Source of the DNA: Streptomyces corallincola
GTDB lineage: Bacteria > Actinomycetota > Actinomycetes > Streptomycetales > Streptomycetaceae
Assembly: GCF_019104725.1 (NCBI RefSeq)
Contig: NZ_JAHRXF010000024.1
Location: 22,601 to 86,600 of the forward strand
Direction of reading: 5' to 3'
Length of the DNA: 64,000 nucleotides
Part shown: positions 58,879-64,000 of the stretch, piece by piece
Layout of the letters: the number at the start of each line of letters is the position of its first letter
Position numbering within the stretch: position 1 is the stretch's first letter
The notes under the pieces: generated by a model
What the model was told of the DNA's origin: nothing
The model's input: the letters and a program-made list of their open reading frames with translations, nothing else
The model's database searches: none
Position numbers and translations under genes: made by a program

Positions 58879-59411
58879 CGGCCACCGCCCTGGAGGCGGA
58901 ACTGCTGGACCTGGCCGGTCAGGTGCCCGACCCCGAACTCCCCGTGCTCACCCTGAGCGAGCTGGGCGTGGTCCGCGCGGTCCGGGTGCACGGCGCCGAC
59001 CGCGCCGAGGTCGATCTCACCCCGACCTACACCGGCTGCCCGGCGGTGGAGGCGATGAGCCTCGACATAGAACGGGCCCTGCGCGCCCACGGGATGCGCG
59101 AGGTCACCGTCCGCACGGTCCTCAGCCCCGCCTGGTCCACCGACGACATCACCCCCGAAGGCCGCCGGAAACTCCGGGAGTTCGGCATAGCACCGCCCCG
59201 CGAACAGCACGCGGCCGGACCGGTGCCGCTCGCCCTGGGCGCCACCCGCACGCTCACCGGGACGCACACCCCCGACCCCGCCCCGGTCGAGTGCCCGCAC
59301 TGCGGCTCCCCGGACACCGAACTGCTCAGCCGGTTCTCCTCCACCGCGTGCAAGGCGCTGCGCCGCTGCCTCGCCTGCCGTGAACCGTTCGACCACTTCA
59401 AGGAGTTGTGA
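58872..59411 (+). CDS. paaD: Phenylacetate degradation protein PaaD
   Basis: A 179-aa protein with an N-terminal MIP18/DUF59-type domain (~1-110, PDPELPVLTLSELGVVR and TPTYTGCPAVEAM) and a C-terminal zinc-ribbon-like VECPHCGSPDTELLSRFSSTACKALRRCLAC. PaaD is thought to help mature the Fe-S or di-iron centres of the epoxidase. ATG at 58872 overlaps paaC by seven bases; GTG at 58875 (GTGA overlap) is also in frame and fits the pattern of this operon. Confidence 0.92.
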   Translation: MVTATALEAELLDLAGQVPDPELPVLTLSELGVVRAVRVHGADRAEVDLTPTYTGCPAVEAMSLDIERALRAHGMREVTVRTVLSPAWSTDDITPEGRRKLREFGIAPPREQHAAGPVPLALGATRTLTGTHTPDPAPVECPHCGSPDTELLSRFSSTACKALRRCLACREPFDHFKEL

Positions 59412-60481
59412 TGGCGCGCTTCCACCCGCTCCAGGTGGCCGCGGTGGACCGCGTCACCGAGGACGCCGTCGCCCTCACCCTCACCGTCCCGCCCGCCCTG
59501 CGCGCGGAGTTCCGGCACGCGCCCGGCCAGCACCTCACCCTGCGCCGCCGCGCCGAGGGCACCGATGTGCGCCGCACGTACTCCATCTGCTCGGCGGCCC
59601 CCGCCCCCTCCGGCGACGGCCCCGACACCCTGCGCGTCGGTGTCCGGCTGGTCGAGGGCGGCGCGTTCTCCACGTACGCCCTCAAGGAGATCGCCGCCGG
59701 AGACGTGCTGGACGTGATGACCCCGGCGGGCCGCTTCACCCTCGACCCGGCCCCCGGCCGGTACGCGGCAATCGTCGGCGGCAGCGGCATCACCCCGGTG
59801 CTGTCCATCGCCGCGACCCTGCTGGCCCGCGAGCCCGAGGCCCGCTTCTGCCTGCTGCGCGGCGACCGTACGGCCGCCTCCACGATGTTCCTCGAAGAGG
59901 TCGCCGACCTGAAGGACCGCTACCCCGACCGCTTCCAGCTCGTCACCGTGCTCTCCCGCGAGGAACAGCAGGCGGGGCTGCCCTCCGGCCGCCTGGACCG
60001 GGACCGGCTCACCGCCCTCCTCCCGGCGCTGCTGCCGGTGGACCGGGTCGAGGGCTGGTTCCTGTGCGGGCCGTACGGCCTGGTCGAGGGCGCGGAGAAG
60101 GCGCTGCGCGGACTCGGCGTCGCCCGCGCCCGCATCCACCAGGAGATCTTCCACGTGGACAGCGGCACCCCGGCCGCCCCGGCACCCGGCACCCGCACCC
60201 CGGCGCACAGCACCGTCACCGCCCGGCTCGACGGACGCGGCGGCAGCTGGCCCGTCCAGGCGGGCGAGTCCGTCCTGGACACCGTCCTGCGCAACCGCCC
60301 CGACGCCCCGTACGCCTGCAAGGGCGGCGTCTGCGGCACCTGCCGGGCGTTCCTGGTCGCGGGCGAGGTCCGCATGGACCGCAACTACGCCCTGGAACGC
60401 GAGGAGACCGAGGCCGGTTACGTCCTGGCCTGCCAGTCCCACCCCGTCACGGAGAAGGTCGAGGTCGATTTCGACCGCTGA
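59411..60481 (+). CDS. paaE: Phenylacetyl-CoA epoxidase reductase subunit E
   Basis: A 356-aa NADPH:ferredoxin-type reductase that feeds electrons to PaaA. A FAD-binding domain (~1-105, RRTYSICSAAP) is followed by an NAD-binding domain (~110-240, IVGGSGITPVLSIAATLL, CGPYGLVEG). A C-terminal plant-type [2Fe-2S] domain has ACKGGVCGTCRAFL and a distant ACQSHP, giving Cys-x4-Cys-x2-Cys...Cys. The ATG at 59411 overlaps the paaD TGA (TGATG); AAGGAG lies five bases upstream. Last gene of the operon. Confidence 0.95.
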   Translation: MARFHPLQVAAVDRVTEDAVALTLTVPPALRAEFRHAPGQHLTLRRRAEGTDVRRTYSICSAAPAPSGDGPDTLRVGVRLVEGGAFSTYALKEIAAGDVLDVMTPAGRFTLDPAPGRYAAIVGGSGITPVLSIAATLLAREPEARFCLLRGDRTAASTMFLEEVADLKDRYPDRFQLVTVLSREEQQAGLPSGRLDRDRLTALLPALLPVDRVEGWFLCGPYGLVEGAEKALRGLGVARARIHQEIFHVDSGTPAAPAPGTRTPAHSTVTARLDGRGGSWPVQAGESVLDTVLRNRPDAPYACKGGVCGTCRAFLVAGEVRMDRNYALEREETEAGYVLACQSHPVTEKVEVDFDR

Positions 60482-60505
60482 CCGCCGAAGAACGGCACCG
60501 GAACG

Positions 60506-60544
60506 CGGAAGGCCGGACACCCACGGGGGGCGTCCGGCCTTCCG
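60506..60544. terminator. Terminator after paaE / rhodanese gene
   Basis: Perfect 13-bp stem (60506-60518 / 60532-60544) with a 13-nt loop between convergent stops at 60481 and 60562. Confidence 0.82.
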
Positions 60545-60561
60545 TACTCACTCCACTCCGC

Positions 60562-60909
60562 TCAGGCGACCACGCCGGGCGCCCCGGAGTCGGTGACCAC
60601 CGGTCGCCCGGCGGCCTCCCAGACCTGCATGCCACCGGCCACGTTCACCGCGTCGATGCCCTGCTGGGCGAGGTACATGGTGACCTGCGCCGATCGCCCG
60701 CCGGACCGGCAGATCACGAACACCCGCCCGTCCTGCGGCGCGGCCTCGGTCAGCTCGCCGTACCGGGCGACGAAGTCGCTCATCGGGATGTGCAGCGCCC
60801 CACCGGCATGACCGGCGGCCCATTCGTCGTCCTCACGGACGTCCAGCAGGAAGTCGCCGTCCTTGAGGTCCGAGACCTCGACCGTGGGCACACCAGCTCC
60901 GAAACTCAT
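60562..60909 (-). CDS. Single-domain rhodanese-like protein
   Basis: A 115-aa rhodanese with the active-site Cys in FVICRSGGRSAQVTMYL and the CDC25-like DVREDDEWAAGHAGGALHIPMSDF. It transfers sulfane sulphur or acts as a redox/persulfide carrier; the partner is unknown. The start at 60909 (MSFGAGVPTVEVSDL) gives a full rhodanese fold with no extension. It may be co-transcribed with the J-domain gene, whose stop lies 31 bp upstream. Confidence 0.9.
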   Translation of the reverse strand: MSFGAGVPTVEVSDLKDGDFLLDVREDDEWAAGHAGGALHIPMSDFVARYGELTEAAPQDGRVFVICRSGGRSAQVTMYLAQQGIDAVNVAGGMQVWEAAGRPVVTDSGAPGVVA

Positions 60910-60940
60910 ACCGCCGACGCTACCCGAAGCACCACGCGGC

Positions 60941-61753
60941 TCACTCCTGGGCCCGCAGACCGGCCAGCTCCCGCTCCCGCTCCTCGATGTCCGTACGCAG
61001 CCGCGCCGCGACCTCGTCCAGCAGCCCGTCGGGATCGTCGGGCGCCAGCCGCAGCATCCCCGCGATGGCACCGTCCTCCAGCTCCTTGGCGACCATCGTC
61101 AGCAGCTCCTTGCGCTGCGTCAGCCACTCCAGCCGGGCGTACAGCTCGTCGGCGGGGCTCGGCTCCGGCTCGGCGAGCACCGGCCCGGCCGCCCACTCCT
61201 CGGCCAGCTCACCGAGCAGCTGCACATCGCCCAGGGCGTACGCGGCGTTCACCCGGGTGATGAACTCCTCCCGGCGCTGCCGCTCCGTCTCCTCCTGCGC
61301 GAGATCGGGGTGCGCCTTGCGGGCCAGTTCGCGGTAGAGCCGCCGGGCCTCCTCGCTGGGCCGCACCCGTTGCGGCGGCCGGACGGCCTGGTCGGTGAGC
61401 ATCGCGGCGGCCTCCGGGAACAGCCCGTGACCGTCCATCCAGCCGTTCAGCAACTCCTCGACACCGGGGATCGGCAGCACCCGCGCACGGGCCTCCTCGG
61501 CCAGCCGGATGTCCTCGGGATCGCCCGTCCGCGCGGCCTTCGCCTCCGCGATCAGCGCGTCCAGCTCCTCGATCCGCAGATAGAGAGGACCGAGCTTCCG
61601 CTCGTGCAGCCGCGAGAAGTTCTCCACCTCCACCCGGAAGGTCTCCACCGCGATCTCGAACTCGATCAACGCCTGCTCGGCAGCCCGAACGGCCTTCTCC
61701 AACCGCTCCTCGGGCCGCGCCACCCGCCCCTGCTCAGCTTCCGAACTCGTCAC
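60941..61753 (-). CDS. J-domain (DnaJ-like) protein with N-terminal coiled coil
   Basis: A 270-aa protein. Residues ~10-80 form a charged helical coiled coil. A J-domain segment follows at ~130-175, with LYRELARKAHPDLAQEETERQRREEFITRVNAAYALGD, containing the essential HPD tripeptide. A second coiled-coil region fills ~190-265. It lacks the zinc and client-binding domains of classic DnaJ, so it is a specialised co-chaperone that would stimulate DnaK on a particular client. Client unknown. Confidence 0.87.
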   Translation of the reverse strand: MTSSEAEQGRVARPEERLEKAVRAAEQALIEFEIAVETFRVEVENFSRLHERKLGPLYLRIEELDALIAEAKAARTGDPEDIRLAEEARARVLPIPGVEELLNGWMDGHGLFPEAAAMLTDQAVRPPQRVRPSEEARRLYRELARKAHPDLAQEETERQRREEFITRVNAAYALGDVQLLGELAEEWAAGPVLAEPEPSPADELYARLEWLTQRKELLTMVAKELEDGAIAGMLRLAPDDPDGLLDEVAARLRTDIEERERELAGLRAQE

Positions 61754-61814
61754 CCGTCCACCCTAGGCCACACCCCCAACCGACCAGGCCCAAAGCCGAA
61801 CGAGCACCGGCGAC

Positions 61815-61829
61815 GGCGGCGCAGCCGCC
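61815..61829. repeat. Solitary GGCGGC-N3-GCCGCC hairpin
   Basis: Same 15-bp hairpin as at the edges of the two 65-bp arrays, here without full 65-bp units, in the gap between the J-domain and DUF2252 genes. It may be a remnant, or the minimal element of the family. Confidence 0.6.
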
Positions 61830-61903
61830 CCTGACCGACGCGGAAACGACACAGGGGGGAGGGGGCCCCTCCCCCCTCCCCCCACCCCCTCCCTCCCCGC
61901 CCC

Positions 61904-63373
61904 TCAAACCCCCATCTCGGCCCGCACCCGCCCACCCCGAACCGCCCCCACCAGCTCCGCGTGATCCGCCTCGGTCCGATCCGCGTAGGCCACGGCGAAC
62001 GCGGCGACTGCCTCGTCCAACTCCTCGTTCTTGCCGCAGTACCCCGCGAGAACCCGAGGATCGGCACTGTGGGCGTGCGCGCGGGCGAGAAGCGCACCGG
62101 TCATGCGCCCGTAGTCGTCGAGCTGGTCGGCGGGGAGGGCGGCGGGGTCCACGCTGCCCTTGCGATTGCGGAACTGGCGTACCTGGTAGGGCCGTCCGTC
62201 CACGGTGGTCCAGCCGAGCAGGATGTCGCTCACCACCTGCATCCGCTTCTGCCCGAGCACCACCCGGCGCCCCTCGTGCTCGGTGGCCGCCGCCGGGAAC
62301 CCGGCCGTGGCGAGATGCGGGACGAGCACGGAGGGCCGGGCCTCCTTCACCTGGAGCACGAGCGGCTGCCCGCGATGGTCGAGCAGCAGCACCACGTAGG
62401 ACCGTGTACCGACGCTGCCGGTGCCGACCACCCGGAAGGCGACGTCGTGCACCGCGTGCCGGGCGAGCAGCGGATGCCGGTCGGGGGAGAGCGTGGACAG
62501 GTACCCCTCCAGGGAGGCCGCCACCGAAGCCGCCTCGGCATCCGGTATCCGGCGCAGCACCGGAGGCGCGTCGAGGAAGCGGACGGTGCCGTCGGGCTGT
62601 TCCTCGGTCGCCCTGGCCGCGAACCGCCCGCTGGTGTTGGCCCGCGCCTTCTCCGAGACCCGTCGCAGCGTGCCGAGGAGATCACGCGCGTCGGAGTGCG
62701 AGACGAGTTCCTCGTCGGCGATGGCGTTCCAGGCGTCCAGGGACGGCAGCCCGGCGAGCAGCCGCATCGTCCGCCGGTAGGTGCCGACGGTGTCATGGGC
62801 CGCCGCACGACAGGTGTCCTCGTCGGCGCCCGCCTCCCGCCCCGCCAGGACCAGCGAGGCGGCGAGGCGCTTGAGATCCCACTCCCAGGGCCCGTGCACC
62901 GTCTCGTCGAAGTCGTTGAGGTCGATGACGAGCCCGCCGCGCGCGTCGCCGTAGAGCCCGAAGTTCCCGGCGTGGGCGTCCCCGCAGAGCTGGGTGCCGA
63001 CCCCCGTCACCGGAGTGCGCGCCAGGTCGAAGGCCATCAGACCCGCGGACCCGCGCAGGAACGCGAACGGGGTCGCCGCCATCCGCCCGACCCGTATCGG
63101 CACCAGCTCCGGCAGCCGCCCGGCGTTCGACGCCTCCACGGCGGCCACGGCGTCCGGCCGACCGGGATCGACCTCGAACTCCCGGTGCGCCGAGCGGGGC
63201 ACCGCGTTTCGCAGCGCCTTCCCCTCCCGCTTCGCGGACCCCTCCGGCGGCCAGACGGCGAACCCCCGCACCAACGGCAGCCTCCGCGCCACACCACCCC
63301 CCGGAGAACCCGCGCTGCCTCCCGCGTCCACCGCATCCATCACGCCCGCAAGCGCGCCCGCGTCCCCGACCAT
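61904..63373 (-). CDS. DUF2252 family protein
   Basis: A 489-aa protein of the DUF2252 family (protein-kinase-like/APH-like fold by appearance). Conserved stretches include GTQLCGDAHAGNFGLYGDA, VIDLNDFDETVHGPWEWDLKRLAASLV, VLQVKEARPSVL and a C-terminal LARAHAHSADPRVLAGYCGKNEELDEAVAAFA. The GDAHAGNFG and DLNDFDE motifs resemble catalytic and metal-binding loops of APH-like kinases, but no substrate is known. The ATG at 63373 is preceded by GGGGGAGG; a GTG three bases earlier is possible. The upstream region holds DnaA-box-like nonamers. Confidence 0.88.
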   Translation of the reverse strand: MVGDAGALAGVMDAVDAGGSAGSPGGGVARRLPLVRGFAVWPPEGSAKREGKALRNAVPRSAHREFEVDPGRPDAVAAVEASNAGRLPELVPIRVGRMAATPFAFLRGSAGLMAFDLARTPVTGVGTQLCGDAHAGNFGLYGDARGGLVIDLNDFDETVHGPWEWDLKRLAASLVLAGREAGADEDTCRAAAHDTVGTYRRTMRLLAGLPSLDAWNAIADEELVSHSDARDLLGTLRRVSEKARANTSGRFAARATEEQPDGTVRFLDAPPVLRRIPDAEAASVAASLEGYLSTLSPDRHPLLARHAVHDVAFRVVGTGSVGTRSYVVLLLDHRGQPLVLQVKEARPSVLVPHLATAGFPAAATEHEGRRVVLGQKRMQVVSDILLGWTTVDGRPYQVRQFRNRKGSVDPAALPADQLDDYGRMTGALLARAHAHSADPRVLAGYCGKNEELDEAVAAFAVAYADRTEADHAELVGAVRGGRVRAEMGV

Positions 63374-63465
63374 CACGACCTCCCCCGTGCACCGCCCTGT
63401 TCGCGGTACGACCCGAACTCGACCGGCACAGACGCTACCGCCGGGCGAACGAGGCCGTCAGACCC

Positions 63466-63492
63466 TGTGGACAACGCCCGGCCTGTGGAAAA
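63466..63492 (-). promoter_or_regulatory. Two DnaA-box-like nonamers upstream of DUF2252 gene
   Basis: On the minus strand, TTGTCCACA (63466-63474, perfect) and TTTTCCACA (63484-63492, one mismatch), both oriented along the DUF2252 gene and ~93-119 bp before its start. Confidence 0.55.
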
Positions 63493-63620
63493 AGCGGCCA
63501 CCCGACCACCTCACCGGGCCCCCGCCCCTGAGACCTTGCTCACAAACGATCATCGCCCCCCACCCCCACAATCGCCCTCCCGACCCCCGCCCCCCCCACG
63601 CCTCGCGCCCCGCACCTCGC

Positions 63621-63670
63621 CCCCACCCCCACCCCCGCACCCGCGCCCGCGCCCGCGCCCGCGCCCGCCC
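63621..63670. repeat. CCCGCG-type simple repeat
   Basis: Low-complexity C/CCCGCG-rich tract in the 375-bp gap between the DUF2252 gene and tRNA-Leu; no gene seen there. Confidence 0.8.
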
Positions 63671-63713
63671 GAGTCCCCGAGTCACCGCCCCAACGGGCAT
63701 ACGGGCATACGAA

Positions 63714-63743
63714 AATGGGCGGCATCTTTCGATGCCGCCCATT
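63714..63743 (-). terminator. Intrinsic terminator of tRNA-Leu
   Basis: Perfect 13-bp stem with a 4-nt loop (63714-63726 / 63731-63743), five bases past the tRNA 3' end on the minus strand, followed by a short T run. Confidence 0.88.
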
Positions 63744-63748
63744 CGCTG

Positions 63749-63832
63749 TGCGCGAGGGGGGAGTTGAACCCCCACGCCCTTTCGGGCACTGGAACCTGAA
63801 TCCAGCGCGTCTGCCTATTCCGCCACCCGCGC
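63749..63832 (-). tRNA. tRNA-Leu, anticodon CAG
   Basis: 84-nt tRNA on the minus strand, without encoded CCA. The acceptor stem is GCGCGGG paired with CTCGCGC (one G-U) and the discriminator is A. The anticodon stem is CTGGA/TCCAG and the loop TTCAGGT, so the anticodon is CAG, reading CUG, the dominant Leu codon in this GC-rich genome. A long variable arm (TGCCCGAAAGGGCGT) marks a class II tRNA. The T-loop is GTTCAACTC. Confidence 0.95.
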
Positions 63833-63888
63833 ATTGGGTGTGTCTTCCGTTTCCGGCCCTTTCGGGCTGGCCCCTTCCGACACGCAGA

Positions 63889-63918
63889 ACATTAGCACGC
63901 CGTACGGGGCGGATTCAC
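63889..63918 (-). promoter_or_regulatory. Candidate tRNA-Leu promoter
   Basis: On the minus strand: GTGAAT (63913-63918), 18 bp, TAATGT (63889-63894), about 57 bp upstream of the tRNA 5' end. A small GCCC-GAAA-GGGC hairpin (63856-63867) sits in the leader. Confidence 0.45.
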
Positions 63919-64000
63919 ATCCGTTCCGCCCGCCCCCCGACCGGCACGACGCCCAGCTCACAGCCCCGCCCCGGGCCACCGGCACCACACCCGCCCGAGA

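Noticed and set aside
63377..63748. Small secreted or tRNA-linked gene in the gap before tRNA-Leu
   Set aside because: Short open frames are Pro/Arg or Gly/Ala low complexity driven by the CCCGCG repeat, with no ribosome site.

Overview
The window is high-GC actinobacterial chromosome and almost certainly Streptomyces. Codon third positions are strongly G/C, operons are coupled by ATGA or GTGA overlaps, several genes have a -10 hexamer directly before the start codon, and typical families are present (BldB/WhiJ-associated DUF397, SpoIIE-ATPase fusion, DUF5753 HTH, PASTA kinase, two branched-chain keto acid dehydrogenase operons). Two perfect Streptomyces parS sites place the segment in the origin-proximal core. 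From memory, the gene order resembles the S. coelicolor SCO379x-SCO384x interval. No biosynthetic cluster, prophage, insertion sequence or CRISPR array is visible.

Layout. 0-9 kb: end of a membrane protein, an FUSC membrane protein, a VWA protein, metG, a lone Rpn-type nuclease-like gene, and aspS on the minus strand. 9-24 kb: a PAS/GAF/SpoIIE/HATPase protein, an AI-2E permease, a five-copy 65-bp repeat array, pirin, an SseB-like protein, a large acyl-CoA dehydrogenase, an M18 aminopeptidase, a thioredoxin-NHL protein, Nudix, LURP-like, nitrilase, mycothiol-type and methyltransferase genes. 24-29.5 kb: a second 65-bp repeat array in opposite orientation, a GntR-MFS pair, dacA, and a HTH/DUF397/DUF397 operon divergent from an anti-sigma-like ATPase. 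29.5-33.2 kb: first branched-chain 2-oxoacid dehydrogenase operon (E1alpha-E1beta-E2). 33.2-44.7 kb: a phosphotransferase, two divergent Ser/Thr kinases, the proteasome activator Bpa, a quinone oxidoreductase, a K+ channel, and moeA with a MobA-like fusion; the two parS sites lie at the moeA/channel junction. 44.7-49 kb: second dehydrogenase operon with divergent bkdR. 49.2-60.5 kb: phenylacetate catabolism (a PaaR-type TetR, paaH, paaN, paaABCDE), interrupted by an RNA methyltransferase and an HTTM/DUF5819 pair. 60.5-64 kb: rhodanese, J-domain and DUF2252 genes and tRNA-Leu(CAG).

How the genes fit together. The right half is a catabolic district that makes acyl-CoA and CoA-linked intermediates: two BCKDH complexes for branched-chain amino acids, a ring-epoxidase pathway for phenylacetyl-CoA, and a hydroxyacyl-CoA dehydrogenase. 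The most notable observation is regulatory. The same 14-bp palindrome (ACCGA-N4-TCGGT) sits next to the -10 region of three promoters: bkd operon 2, the paaN/paaH divergent region, and paaA. Each copy is preceded, in the orientation of transcription, by a perfect TTGTCCACA DnaA-box-like nonamer. This suggests one TetR regulon joining phenylacetate and branched-chain catabolism, possibly with a second factor reading the nonamer.
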